NCBI RefSeq assembly: GCF_043290135.1
Contig: NC_134707.1
Span: forward strand, 69,679,906 to 69,743,905
Source of the DNA: Rhipicephalus microplus
Lineage: Eukaryota; Arthropoda; Arachnida; Ixodida; Ixodidae
Direction of reading: 5' to 3'
DNA: 64,000 nt
The translations under genes were made by a program, and so were the position numbers. The stretch's first letter is position 1; each line of letters begins with the position of its first letter. Under the pieces are notes generated by a model. The model was not told the DNA's origin. It worked only from the letters and a program-made list of their open reading frames with translations, and made no database searches. Below are positions 31,984 through 45,415 of the stretch, piece by piece.

Positions 31984-31995
31984 AAAAAGAGTACA

Positions 31996-34338
31996 TTCGC
32001 GAAAGGCTAAAGGAACGTGAGGCAGAACGCAAAAGTAACGGATAAGGAGAGGTAAACAGAAGACATTGCATAAATGATTAAAATATAGGAGAGGCAGTGT
32101 ACGCTTCGAACATAAGCAACTGAAAAAGCTCTTCGCACTTACACCAATAACTCACCATTTCTTGCAGAGCTTGTTTCATTTTCGATGTCTGTCTTCGTAA
32201 AGAAAAATGCGTCCTGTAGACACACTACCGTAAATTTCTGAAACTCAACAAACTACAACAAGACTTTGCTGTCTGACTGTGACTTCGTTGATTTCACCAG
32301 AAATGAAGGGTGAAGTGATAGATTTAATTGTTATCTTATACGGTTACAACCGCGTTGTACGTGCTCACTGCGAATTCGATAGAACGGGTTTTTATATTAG
32401 CGGTTCGCAGGTTACAATAGTAGGTTACAAGCAGGTTACAATAGCAAGTAGGTCCACGTGAAATCGCAACGGTTCACTGATAAAGAAGACTATGGCGCAA
32501 GTGGTGCTAGTGTTCTTGAACGTATGTGTGTGACTTTTGTTCGTTCTTCATATCAACTGTTTGCCAGTCGTGCTTTACCTTTAAAATAGTTAAACACTCA
32601 AGTTACACTCAAAATGCGACTTTACATATATCGACATGTTCCTGGTGAGAATGAATAGTACAAAAGTTTCTAAATTTCCTTAGTTATACAGTAGTTATAG
32701 TGACTTACTCATAGCAAAAAAGAAAAAAAAGAAAAAAAAATATTCGTATAAGCATTTCATGTTCATGATGAACATAAAATGCCGGGACATCCGGTACCTC
32801 CGACCTCCTTCGCACGTGTTCTAGAAGATTGCATCAAAGCGGTGTGTTCATTTTCAAGAGGCCACAATAAACCATTTTTTGGGGTATGAAAAGTGAAGCT
32901 ACCGCTACCTTGTAGAATCAAATATTGGCTCAGGTTGCCTAAAACGCTGTTTGTGAATGTGGTCAAAACCTGCATGCTTCTGTTGAATCTTTGACGCGAT
33001 TTACACATAGTATATATGCACAGTTCGGTGCATGCGTTTATGGATAGAAAGCCCCCATTGATCCTTGCACTATCTTCTGCTTGAAACGAATCTTACTACA
33101 GCATGAGAGCTGTGCTTCACGCAAGTATCGGGAAGCAACCGAGAAATCTGTGACACTAGAGTGCAACAACTGTATGATGAAACGCTTTGCGAAGACACGT
33201 AATGTGGTAGGGCTCTTTTTTTTTCTTACAACCTCAAGCCGCACAGTTTGCAAAAGATGTCCGGAGCAAAATTTTCGGCTACATTTGTGACCGGAACGAA
33301 GCAGACGAGGATTTGTGACTGACCCAATACCTCTAGGTCGCTAAGTTAGGTCGTAATAAAGAATAATATATGCACGTGAATAAATTTCAACGTCTCTTTT
33401 GGGTCTTCAGAGGCAAATACAACTCGGTTTTACTCAACCATCTTGGTAAACGGTTCTTGGAATTGTGTCATTAGTACAAGTGCAATGAAAGTGTTACCGT
33501 GAAAAACGTGGCTAAGTCGTTCTCAATACGTGTGCCTCAGCAATAGCCCACGGTATTTTGGATCTGACGTGAGCGATAAAGAAAGCAAAAAGCAGAAATG
33601 TGTAGTTATACACCAATGAGGTCGTGAGGCAATATGTACGAATAGATGATGTGCACTGAATTGGACTACGATTGAGAGAAAGGCAATTGACTGGAATAAT
33701 CGAATTATACAGACTAGCATGCTATTTTTGTTAGCAGCTGTGGTGCCTTCCTTAATCTGGTTTCTTTTGCGTGCTTGACGAGCTTGCGTTGTGTTCCGTT
33801 GTGCACGTCGTTCAAATTTGTTCGTAATAGCGGATATTGCTTGAGTAGCTGCTCTGCGACTCTGACTGAGTACATTCATAAAATTTTAATCGTGAAAAAA
33901 AGAACGTATCGAGATGACAAGTCAGATATGATATATTTTTGCAGTGTAATTGAGCTGATATATTGTGTGTTGGTGAACCATGTGGTTCAATACTGAGTTA
34001 CAAATAATCAATTAAAACAGAAAACAGGTTTAGATTGCTGGAAATATGTTTGCTTCCTAGACACTTCGCTTCCAAGATTGTATGCGTCCTAAACTTATAT
34101 TTATCTAAACGTAAAAAAATATTAGGTGCGTGGTTATATTTCATAACTTGGGTAAATGCCGCAACATTACTGATACCTGGCGCTGATGCCTATCGATACT
34201 CCACACGGGACTCGCTCTCTGGATTGCGTGACGACCAGTTGCGCCCCCGCGATCTCAGACGACAACGCACCACTGGCCGACTGGGTTCCCCCTACGCCAT
34301 CTCCTGCCGCCGACATGAGCTCTCACTGAGTTGTGCCC
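31996..34338. other. Unrecognised DNA
   Basis: No gene, RNA or known repeat recognised over about 2.3 kb. Frames are short and on both strands. Confidence 0.45.
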
Positions 34339-34353
34339 CGTCCTCGAACTCCT

Positions 34354-34595
34354 TTGATTGATTGATATGTAGGGTTTAACGTCCCAAAATCACCATACGA
34401 TTATGAGAGATGCCATAGTGTAGGGCTCCGGAAATTTCGACCGCCTGGCGTTCTTTAACGTGCGCCCAAATCTGAGCACACGGGCCTACAGCATTTCCGC
34501 CTCCATCTGAAATGCAGCCGCCGCCACCGGGATTTGATCCCGCGACCTGCGCGTCAGCAGCCGAGTACCCTAGCCACTAGATCACCGCGGCGGGG
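34354..34595 (-). mobile_element. Ruka-type SINE, full length
   Basis: Inverted copy with tail TGATTGATTG, body and tRNA-like head in order; B box GGGATTTGATCCCGCGACC and A box CCCTAGCCACTAGATCACC on plus. Flanks CGTCCTCGAACTCCT (34339-34353) and CGTCCTCGGACTCCT (34596-34610) are a 15-bp target duplication with one mismatch. Confidence 0.93.
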
Positions 34596-34610
34596 CGTCC
34601 TCGGACTCCT

Positions 34611-37600
34611 GCGACCATGTCAACCTTTCCTATCTTCTCTTTACTTCCGTCGCTCACTGTCCCTGCGCCTCGCTCTCTCCTTCCTCCATATATAACTTTT
34701 AATCCTATCTTTTTAATCCCTCCTTACCCCCATTCCTTGCGAGCTACTGTTGAGGTGTCACACTCTGATGCAGACAGTTAGGGGGCTAACTTTTTTCTTC
34801 TTTTTCCTTTAAGAATCATATAAAGATATTCTAAACAAGTTCGTAACCAATAACGCTGTTGTTTTTATAAATGTTTTGCTCAGGAACCTGATTCTACAGT
34901 CTGAATAACAAACTGAGGGGTGCGAAAGTACTTCTACGCTACTGGCAAGCCTGTTAAGATAATTGTTCTGCCTGACACACTACCGGCTGAAACGCTGATG
35001 CCCGAACATTCTTTATGTAACAATGTTTTCAGAAGTACCAATTCTGTAATTGGGCCCTGAGAATCGTGCCCGACATGCAGTACCGTTATCTGGCACTTTG
35101 AAGAAGCCTTTTACCTTTTCATCTTGCACTAGCACCCGCATTACTGTCAGAAGATGAGCACGACGTTGTACCTGTCCGCAATATATGAACTTTGGTAGCC
35201 CCAGTTGCCTAACTCAATGAACACACATATTTGATCTACATCCTGCATGCCACACGCTCTGTATGTCCTTGCTCCTTCGTTCGTCGCAGTCAATGTAATC
35301 AGTATTGCGTTACATAACTGTGTAGGCTGCGAGTGACGCAATAAGAGCACGATCAAAGCAACGTCCTCTTTGCGAAATCATGCTAGTCTGCGTGTATGTG
35401 CCTTCCTCGGTATGTGACGAAATCACATTCGCACGAGAGCCTGCAGCGAAAAGCAAGGCGTTAATGTAACCGCAAAGGTAGCCAGAGACTCGGCTGAATC
35501 GTGCACCATGGATATTGCACGTGAATCAACTCCATGTGGTGTATTTACGCCAGCGCTTTATTTGGGAACGTCCCTCTTCCAGGCGGAACCAAAGTCTGCT
35601 TTGAGCATTCGCCAGTACCTCAGAGAATATGCCGTTCTCCCGATCTGTCACTACGGGGCACGAACACTTACTTACTTTTCAGCACATCGAAGGAAGCGAA
35701 TCCTTAGGAAGGAGAGAAGCTGCAGCGCTAGAAATACCTATAAAGATTATTGTAGGCTGTCCTGTAGCTTCGTCAAAACCTGCCGGAGGCATACTGTAAA
35801 AAGCTGATTTTATGCCGTCCACAGAAAAACATAATTGTATCCAGCGAAAAGTGCACCAAATCATCATGTGTACTTGCGTTAGATCTTTGCAATGGCAGGC
35901 TTATATTCATATTAGCCATGTCACAGCGTGCCTGTGACAATAAAATACAGCCATGCCGATCTTGCAATTCACCACTGCCCTAAATTTACAAAGTAAATCT
36001 CGTATAAACGAAAGAGCTAATCTATCTCTTTCTAATTCCAGGCAATGCTCTTCGTTATCTGATGCATTAGTAATTTTTGTATCACAAGATGTGCACTACA
36101 TGCAGTATAATAACAGCTGTTACGTCAGGCTGATGGCGAGCATGAAGGCTACTAAATAGGACCGAGGTCTGCGTGGTAGTGAAAAGAAGGTCAGGCAAAG
36201 TACTTGACTCTTATGTTTGACAAAAGCCATTCCACATGGAATATTTCTTGGAATTCATATTTCCTTCAGTTATTGTGTTATTCTGTGCATGGTTACGTGT
36301 CCACAGCTACACTTTATTTTTTTTACAGGGCGCAATTATTTTCCTGTCTTGAAATACCGAGTGACTGAAGGACTTTCAGACGTTATTTTTGTGAATGTAT
36401 TATTTCTCGCCGCCATAAGAGTCCCCCGCAGTCTTGAGGTGTTTGGAATTTCTTCCTTCGTGGATCCTCTATATTTGTTTCGGCAAATAATAAATTAAAT
36501 ATAAAGAAAAATAAACTATACAGTAGAAACGAGAGTCAACGTTCATGTTTCAAAAAAGGACGTTGGTAAGTTTACAAAATAAATTCCATGGAAAATCAGC
36601 TCAGTAATAAAAAAAGACAACATTATTAACACGATCCACCCAAGACTAATAGACCCAGCGCTTGAATTTTCAGGACCGAGCATACCTCTACGTAGTGGAG
36701 GGTAAGAGGGTATCCGTATCTACGGATAAGAAATTAGAGGAAACTACCGCACGTTTTGTCCTAATGAAGAGATGGGCAAAACGAAATTTAGTTATTTTGT
36801 AGAAGAAAAGTTGAAAAAGCAGGAGCAATCATGAATGAGCAGTATAATGCGGATGTTGTAACATTTGAATCGGCGACTACAGTGATGCATTGTTCCTTTT
36901 ACTTGTAGAAATAAGTGAGTTATTACGTTGTCTATCGCTCAAAAGTTGGAAATAATAAAACCAAGAGGAATTAGTCGTATTTGTTAGACCTTCCGCATTC
37001 CTTCTGCTCATTTGTTCGCATTTCTACAGGGGTAGGACTGAAAACCAAAAAAAAATATATAAAGAGAGTTGAATGGGCAAAGCCTTGTGCCTTCTTTTCG
37101 GTCCATTATACAGAACTTGTGGGGTACGAAAAGCTGGCTGTAAGAGACAGCACACCACCTTGAGGAAGGTAATATTTAAATTTGCTTTTGGAGTTCTGAG
37201 AAAAGATTTTCTCTTATTTTCCTTGAGAAAAAGCAATACGCGCTTGCGGCTACATCAAAGCAGGTGCGTCCTATAGAAAAGAAAACCTAATATTCTCGCC
37301 ATCGTTAAATCATCTATCGTGGAAATTGGAGCAGAATCTGAATCACGTATTCAGTAGGCTAGGAAGATGAAATATCAGTTCCTTTTTTTCTGGCGGCTAT
37401 GTGGTCGGCGGAAATCAATTGGAAAAACGTTTCTTGTGCTGACTTAGGCTGGTAGCGGACTCATATATTTTGTAGAAAGTGGTACAAAAGGTTGAAAAAG
37501 TAGAGACAGCGCTATTGCACAGGAAATCATTGAACGGTGTGTGTATATGTTTTGCAAAACAGCAGCGTGTACGTAGGAAACGAACAGAGCAGCGCCACAC

Positions 37601-39867
37601 GTTAGTAATCATGTTAAGCGTAGGCTTACATTGTATCTCTCTTTTCCAAGGGGTCCATTAATTCCCCATGAAACACGTCAAAAACCTAAATTAATGCAGC
37701 TTCCAGTCGCGTGACAACGGCTGCTGACACTGAACTACTTAAACACGTTTTTAAATTGCTAAGTCTGTTATGAGCCTATTATGCATGTTCGAGAAGTAAC
37801 AAAGGTACGCGGTGGGATACTGTCACTGAAATATTCAGCAGCGGCCACCAGGCTTAGAAAAATTTCTCTTCCAACGCTGCGTCAAAACGACTTTCATTTA
37901 ACTAATACGTTGAGACGTATGAAAGGGAGTGATACTTAACGCTTAACACCAGATATCGGTGTGTACCCAAGCAGACATGTTAAGGTAAATGTGATTAGTT
38001 CAGCGAAGGAAATAAAAACAACTCACTATACACAAGATGTATCGAATTTGCGCCACTGTTTCTTTGGAAGAACTTGTTCCCATATTACATCGCTTATGCC
38101 TGTACAATGTGAGCGACGGTACAGTATTTTGCCTTTCGGGCCAACTGGTGTAGTGCGTTCTCTTGACGGTTGCTTTTTCATTGTTGTTGAATGAAGAAAC
38201 ACGATGTGCTCCCAACGAAAGCCATAATTGCACTCCTACCTTCTATATATTACGTTCCTACTTTTCATAATGCAATCACTGCACTGCGCTGCACATGTCA
38301 CACCCACATCTTTTTCTGCGTCTCGGTGTCGTCCATTTTCTTATTGCGCGAAGTTCTAATTGTGTACGCGGATGTCATTTGTCTTTGTGTATACGTTTTT
38401 TTTTTTCAGAGTGTGCATACGCTTTGCTGCCTGTGGGCGTTATATTCATTGATGAAAAGTAGAGCTCATAAAACAGGAACGATTCTCTCCCACGCCATAT
38501 TTCACCATCGTACACATAAAAAAACACTCTATTATGTGAAAGCGGAATTTTTTTATTAATTAGAAAGTTGCATCCATGCTTCAACATACTTTCACGTTTT
38601 TTTTTTCAAGCGGTATCTCTTTCAGCTTTTTCATGGCTTCATTGTGGCTTGGCTTATTATGGCAAGAAAAATAATAATGCGTAAATCAATAGGTACATAT
38701 TTCTGGGTGAGAAGAAGAGAATTCGCACGCAACCTCTAAACCTTCGTGACACGCAGTGTGTTGTGGAATAGAATCAATAAATCTATAATGCCATTCTCAA
38801 TTCCGCCTCGCCGAGCACATCTCCAGCTGTCCAGATGCACCCTGGTAGAGGGGGCCTTAGTTCTAGTTTTATTTGCAGTTGTGCGCTTTAGAGAGACGCC
38901 AAAAATTGTCACGCATGTACTCACAAACACAAGAAATTTATCACTGGGAAGTCTGCATCCGACATGTCGATGTAATTAGGTGATGCTTCTGCAGAAATAA
39001 TGAAAAGAAAAACCTTCGTAAATCCATGAGCTAGAATAATTTTTCTCGATGTGCGCTAGCAGAAATCACTTTATAGAGTACCAAAAACATGTATATGAAT
39101 ATATGATCCACCTAGACCCCAAAACCGGGAAAAAATTTAATTATATTTCTCCGCGTTCTTGTTTTTGACATTAAGGCCGTAATAAACATATATATAGAAT
39201 ACCTTACCGAAAATTGAGTGGCGAATTCAGACGTACAGAACAAGAAAAAACGTGGCATTTAAGTGTTCGGATGAGAAGCGTTTTCATTTCCCCAAGAGTA
39301 ATGTGAAATATGATGTTCATTAGCTAGAATACTGAAGCATGTGGATAAACAACGAGCGATGAATTGAGGTAGCTGGCACTGATGGATTTGTTGGAGCACG
39401 CATGATTTCCCGAGGCGTTCGCAACAGTACGATGTGCAAATATTCAAATATGATGTAAAAATAAGTTTCCATGGATACAAAAAATCGTCGCGTGTTTGTC
39501 CACACCTTTGCTGCTGTTTTATTTGTTTAGGCAGCAAATAACTTACAGAATTAGTAAAATAAAAACCAACTTTACTTTTGATGTGTATTTTTCTTTTTCT
39601 GCAAGCAAATATTCCGCAGTTTTTCTCACCAGAAATATGTTACAGCATGCGCATTTAAGCCCTTCTGCAACTGAACTTCATTCAGGGAACCGATTTCTTT
39701 TACTTCGATTCCACTGTTTACGAACACTTTTTTTTCTAGCATCTACCACCTGTGCGTATGGTCACTTACCTTCTCATGCCATTGCATTTCCAGCTCAGAA
39801 ATTTGGGCGAGGTGGTGCTATACTTTGTCAGCTTATGTAAGTTGTAATAAACCCTGTGATATTTGAA
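34611..39867. other. Unrecognised AT-rich DNA
   Basis: Over 5 kb without a recognisable gene or repeat. A pyrimidine-rich stretch spans 34620-34760. Frames are all below about 125 codons and lack motifs. It may hold introns or regulatory DNA of a host gene outside the window, but nothing here shows that. Confidence 0.4.
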
Positions 39868-39930
39868 CCAAGCCAAGCTTGGTTAACCTCCCCGTCTTTC
39901 CTCTGTATTTCTCTCTCTCTTCATGTACTA
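39868..39930 (+). repeat. I-group LINE 3' UTR relic
   Basis: GGTTAACCTCCCCGTCTTTCCTC then TTTCTCTCTCTC is the reverse complement of the GAGAGA, GGGAGGTTAACC pattern seen at the 3' end of the 17.4-kb and 49.4-kb LINE fragments. Only tens of bases remain. Confidence 0.45.
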
Positions 39931-42900
39931 TTTCGGCTTGTTTTATATAATACGGTGTAAACAGTCTTGATCACTTGCGGTGTTTAAAAAGTTTGCGGTA
40001 CTCATGTTTTAGTGTATTTGGGAATTTTACGACCATCCAATCACATGGAGGTGATTCAATCGAGCTGAAGTAATTAAAATCCAATCATTTAGCATTAAAA
40101 AAAAGCTTAAAATACGTGAACAAGTTTAAATACGAAATAAAAAAAAAGGACTCCGTTGCGCATACAAGTGAGACTGCGCCAAGCAGTAAATGACAGTCGT
40201 GATTAAAAGTCCTTGGAAGTAGCCACAGTGGCGTGAAAACAAAAGATGAATAACAATCTTATCAAGGATCGATGAGGAAGCGTGCGTCAAGTTTTCGACA
40301 CAGAAATTTTTTGATTGTGTCGGCAAGAACTACATGTGGGTCTACTTAACCCTGATGTCAACAAGCGACATAACATTTTACTTTGTGAAATATAATCGAA
40401 CTCTTTCATATTTATTTGGCACATTCACCAAGTTGACCGCATTGCTCTTTGGAAATACTATAACGTTTTTATACAATCAATGTTATGCACGTTAAATTAT
40501 AGTGTTGGCTAATATTAATATGAAGGCACCATCGGGGTACGCATATTACTCCGTCTATAATACCGGAGCGAAACTCTTTACAAGCTACTATACTTTCACT
40601 TTTGTTTCTCCATCTCCCCACGTTACCTTTCATGTGCTAGTTACTTTTATTTACATTGATATGAAGAAGATATACTTCATTGCAGACATTTTGTACTGTG
40701 TGTGTTGTAACCATAACATTTTGAAAAAAAAGAGTACCTCGAGTTGACATACAATTTTCTTTCACCTAAAACAGTTTTGCCAGTTTTCAGAGAGCCTACA
40801 TTGCCCAAACATTCACATAGCCCATACGCAGTCGGTATCTGGATACTCAATTGTGTAATATAGTGACAAGCAGCACGTTTTGCAAAAGCTGCATGCCAAG
40901 TCTTTTAAACAACCTCATGTCGGAGTGCTCAAAAACATATATATATTCCTTGAATACATAAACACGCTTATCGAGAATGAAAATAGCAAAAAGAGATGGC
41001 AGACAGCACAGAAAAATAAGGTAATTCGGACGTGCCCAGTAATCTGATATTCCGGCTCCTTCATTTATTTTCTCCCTTTCATTGAGTGAGCCAATCGAGC
41101 TTCATTCTGTGCTCTCTGCCCATAGCGTTTCAAGTGCGTCAGCTTCACTTGGGTAGAAGGCGCTCCCAAATAGCAACTCAGGTGCCTCTCGTCCTGCCGT
41201 CGTAAGCATGTTTGGTTGTTTGTCCAGCAATCCTGCAAAAAAAAGTTTTTGTGGGCAATGTGTTGGTACGTAAGTGAATTACTTGCACTCTTGTTCACAC
41301 TGGATATAGAAGAAAATGGTGAATGTTCTCATCACGTTTATTTAGACAATCCTCTTTCAGAACGCAAGCTTAGTTTACACAACGTTTGAGTATACGCGTC
41401 CTTGCCGGAACCACGTCTCATCGTAACATAATTGGGACTCTTGAGGACCACAGAAGTGTACTTAAATAATACTGGAAATGACTGAATAGCGGCTACAAAA
41501 AAATAAAGAGAGTTTTGGTTTCTATTAGCTTATGAATTTTTAATACTGAATTCATCACCGATGTAACGGTGATGATTTGGATGTGTATTACGCTTTGGTA
41601 CTAGAATAATAGATGACCTCGTCAGCCAATCCTCACTGAATGTTCTGTACAGCGAATGCATTGTATAGGAACAACTGTGTTTTGTACTACGGTTTCTGCT
41701 TTTCGTGGCGCCTCTGCAAGAGCAAGCATATATGCGATTTATACGACTGAGTTCCCTCATATGCCTTTCTTCTAATAAGTTCAGTTTGAAAATGAACCTG
41801 TATTACAAACTTGTCGTTTCTAAACATGATGACATTGGTATGCTTTAGTCACAACCACCTTCACATCGACTTCACTGTAGCCCAACGCGTCAAATCTGTC
41901 ACATATATATATATATATACCACTGCAGATTTAACAAAACCAGAAAACCCACTTTTCAGTCAACTCGGAAAATTTACACGAGAATTACTGAAAGAATATC
42001 GCTGTTGCTTGGCTGCTCCTTCCAGAAGCCATTAGCAGTTTTCAATCGCACAGTGTTCTTTAGTAGTGATTGCATTTTCAGATCGGTAGCGCATTATGTG
42101 GAAATGCGATGAGTCACTTGGCTGCAGTAGGTAGGGAGGTACTAAATTTTGCGACAATCTAGGAGCGCGCAAGCTAGAAAGAAGGAAACCGCTTTAGAGG
42201 AATGACATGATTGTGGGTGCAATCCGCAGTTTGGCAGCACGAGTGTTCGGAGCAAATCTATCTCAGACTGACCAGAGAAATCATGGAAGCAGAGCAGATT
42301 AGGGCGAATGCGAGTGCGTGCATCAGTGTTCCCTTCGTTGCGCTAAGTGATAATGAAGTGTACTTTTAAGTAGTTGAAGGAGAAAAACGAAACATTTTGG
42401 AAGAGTTTCGTTTTGTTGAGGTGACGTTTCTCGGTTATAGTTGGTTGAGCCTGAGTGCATCGTTGTTCTCGTGCAATTTTTTTTTCAATATAAAACTGCA
42501 GTTGTGAGTGAGCGTCTCTCGTGTGAAGTGATTTCCTTCCGTCTGCCTCGTTCACTAATATATTTCGATGTTATCTAGCACCAGCATTCCACTATCTTGA
42601 TGTAAAGTTTTATGTGGTCCTGAAGAAACCATCTTTAAGTTTCCATTGATTGCTTCTTTTGCTGTTGTGAGTTCAATCGCGCAAAGGTGAACTGTTGTGG
42701 GCATGCCATGTTTGCTCGTAAAACTGCTACGAAATTCTCGGCTACGAATGTTGGCTTCCAACTATACATTGAACTTACATTGGGCTCTACATTGGAAGAA
42801 GTACATGAGCAGTTCTGGAGTGTGTCACGTAGGTCCAGGAATGGCTGCTCGAATAATATATGTGTAAAACTTATGAACGTTGGCTTTTTCATGCATGGGC

Positions 42901-43129
42901 ATTATTAGCGAAATATAACAGTTCAGTGAAAAAGAACAAACAGAACAAAAGAAGCTAGAGAATTTGAAGCTCTAATTTGCTGTAATACTTGCGTTGGGTC
43001 TAGTTTGTACACAGCCAAATAAAAAGAGAACTTCTTAAGCGCAAACAACACCGAAAATTTGAAAATTAAAAGGACGTGAGGAAAGAAACAGATTAATGCG
43101 AAATTAACAACTGCTTTATTATTCTCAGA
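39931..43129. other. Unrecognised AT-rich DNA
   Basis: No gene or known repeat. A short ATATAT run lies near 41902-41918. Overlapping short frames at 42555-42908 lie on both strands and show no domain. Confidence 0.4.
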
Positions 43130-43366
43130 GCATCGCACCAAATTTGCTCACCCGCCTCATGCTCGGACCGTAGCTCACTCATTGTCTTTTTTCGTGCTGA
43201 CGCCCAAAGGCTGGAACGTTCTCTCTGCCGGTGCCATGCCACACTCCAGCTCGGTAGTCTTCAAAGGAGGACTTGTCAAACATCTGTTGTGTTAATTTGT
43301 TTTTGACCACCCCTCACGTAAAGCCCCTATACCGGGGCCTTTGAGGTAACAAAAATAAATAAATAT
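43130..43366 (+). mobile_element. CR1/Jockey-like LINE 3' tail
   Basis: One plus frame reads HSLSFFVLTPKGWNVLSAG and SSSVVFKGGLVKHLLC then a stop, matching HHSSFFAQTSMDWNNLPAD and SIAHFKEVIEQDICL of the 16-kb LINE. After the stop come CCCCTCACGTAAAGCCCC, CCTTTGAGGTAAC and AAATAAATAAAT, like that element's tail. The fragment is 5'-truncated to the last ~60 codons. Confidence 0.7.
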
Positions 43367-43499
43367 GTCAAAACCCATATACATTGTATGCGCATGCACA
43401 GGTTAGCCTTGTATACGTACTAACTTATAAAATTTCATGTTATATCACACCGCAACACCTGAATACACACGCGTAGTTTCATCTTCCACACGTAAAGCA

Positions 43500-44131
43500 C
43501 AATATCCTAAGATGTGCTCAGAAGATTCATATGCCGTGGCACGCAAAGAAACTGAGGTGTCGCTGATACAATCAGCTACGCTTTTCTGAATGTGATCTAG
43601 TCTCAAAGGAAGCTGCACGTCTTCATTCGTGCTTCTGCCTAGAAACAGCGCATCATTAAATCACGGTGCCAACTCAATGCAGGAATTCAAATGAGCCTCA
43701 AAAATGTGCCCCTTGACCTACTTTGTTAGCTAGTTTTTAATCATGTTCGTTAAGATGTTCAACTATGCATCTTCCCGTATGCTCAACGTAGAACTTGGCA
43801 CATAATAGAAGTATGGAGTATACCACACAGTTCATGTAGGAAATGAGGAAGATACTGTGTTTTATTTGGCACCCACGTTTGCTACTGTAGCTCATGTGCG
43901 GGAGCACAACTTTGAGATATTGTTGGCCGTGGAGGACACCAAGGGGACAGCATGCCTGTTAGCAACTTTCTTGAGTTGATGTCTGACCTTCGAAACAAGG
44001 CAGCCCGCAACGAAGCATAAAACTGCTGTGTCCTGTACGTTTCCGTCTAAATATAAAGGCAGAGAGTGAATGTTTTGATCCTTCGATAACGCTGCTGTTG
44101 CGGCCAGAGCCACCGTGCCTTTTTTCCCCAT
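43500..44131 (-). pseudogene. Decayed PLE fragment (linker and GIY-YIG)
   Basis: The minus strand reads RHQLKKVANRHAVPLVSS and NNISKLCSRT, equivalent to HRLKKVGGQYGVDVVFSS and NKLGSLCGKI of the intact PLE. Downstream, in another frame, VVYSILLLCAKFYVEHTGRC aligns with VVYKIPCSCGSVCIGQTGRC: the GIY-YIG core with the Ile-Gly of the second motif lost. Several stops and frame changes follow. Its divergence from the 26-32 kb element shows a different, older PLE lineage. RT is absent. An open frame runs to 44131, but homology to the intact protein ends near 44000. Confidence 0.7.
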
Positions 44132-44139
44132 GTAGCTCG

Positions 44140-45249
44140 GGGAGTTTTCCTAAGAGTACAGCGTTTTCACGTATCCGACGCTAACAAAGACATATTTGCA
44201 ATGAACGTACGTGTGACCCGCTTAACGTTGGTAGAAGTAAGAATTGCGAATGCGGCGCTGCACCTTGTCGATTGTTTCACTCATGCGTATGTTTCGTAAG
44301 TCATGTAGCGTCGTATACTTCCCTCATAGGAAACCCAAGCTGAAGTCAGGAAGAGACGCTCGCATTGCTGAAGTGTGCGTTACTATAGTGATAGACGCTG
44401 CTGGAAAAGGTGGTTTGTCGCCAGATTTTGCATGCCAACGGCAAGGACACGTAGCACGTGCACTCTTATTTAGCTTCAGAGCACGGCAAGTCAAGAATAA
44501 TTTCATTGTGGCGCACCACAGATGCATTTCGAGGGCTCAGCGCATCCTCGGAATAGGGGACGACTCTCATATGGGGAAAGTAGGTGTATCGTGGAAGTGT
44601 GGAAGTTTGAAGTTTCAAACCTGAACTCAGTTTTTTCTCCTGCAAAGAATTTCGGGAAAACTTGGACTTTAAAACATTAGCGCCGAGATGCCCGAAGCAA
44701 TCTACCATAATCATTGTAGTATTACGCTACCTTGAACCTATAAATGATGTGAAGAAACGACTATGTCAACAGCTCTATCAACTCCGCTCGTCATCTTCCT
44801 GACACTTTGGCTGGCTCCGGTCCTATGGGCACACCACCGACTACATCAGTAGTTTATTAGCTGTTATCGCCGAACCTCAGAGCTGTTTCTCGCTTTTTCT
44901 ACTAGTTGACATGCAAAATATTTTATATCGACTAGAATGTTCCACAAGAACGCGCGCATTTGATTGAATATGGTGTATTTTCTTGCGCAAGTGACGATAT
45001 GCTAGTGCAGTGACTTTGTCAGTGCCTACTCATTTTTATCAGTAAACCGATGGCTGGAACTATATAGCTGATTGATAAAAAGCAATACGCATGTGCACGA
45101 AAGTATTTCCACGTGTTAATTTGTGAACGCGTACTGAATGACAAAGCTGTGTTTTCACGTATACGGAAAACGAGTAACACGGCTGCCGTCCCATACGGCC
45201 GGCGTACGTATTGCGTACGCAGCGCGCCATTGACCGGGCTTTGAAGGGA
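44140..45249. other. Unrecognised DNA
   Basis: A 126-codon plus frame (44244-44624) overlaps minus frames of similar size and shows no known domain; not called as a gene. Confidence 0.4.
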
Positions 45250-45415
45250 GGATTGATTTAGGGGACGTGATCTGTTCAATCAGTCTGGTTCTTTTGTTCA
45301 ATGTCGACCGCATTCACCCCGAACAAAAAGACGCCACATAGGTTGGGCTGCCGCCCTAGCGTGTGCATCGTGGGCAAAAGAACAAGACTTCGAGTTCGCG
45401 TTGTCCACATGAGCA
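45250..45415 (+). repeat. Dispersed repeat, copy 2
   Basis: ATTGATTTAGGGGACGTG, TTCAATCAGTCTGGTTCTTTTG, AAAAAGACGCC, GGGCTGCCGCCCTAGCGTGTG parallel the copy at 20550-20715 in the same order and orientation. Both are non-coding. Confidence 0.5.

Larger units (their letters stand above)
26434..31995. mobile_element. Penelope-like element composite with target duplication
   Basis: The three parts are a minus-strand copy lacking its 5' end (26446-28842), a plus-strand 3' part of about 590 bp (28843 to about 29430) and a full plus-strand copy (about 29430-31983). The outer flanks AAAAAGAGTACA at 26434-26445 and 31984-31995 are direct repeats, so all three parts arrived as one insertion. The junction at 28842 joins element base about 185 of one copy to the 3' region of another. 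At its left end the minus copy runs about 32 bases past the start codon into the next unit, the short tail expected of tandem PLEs. Sequence differences between parts are few, so the insertion is young. Confidence 0.93.

Noticed and set aside
31849..31990. A complete hammerhead ribozyme at the PLE 3' end
   Set aside because: CTGAT is present but is not followed by the GA and helix II, and no GAAA lies in the right order. Kept only as a possible decayed remnant.
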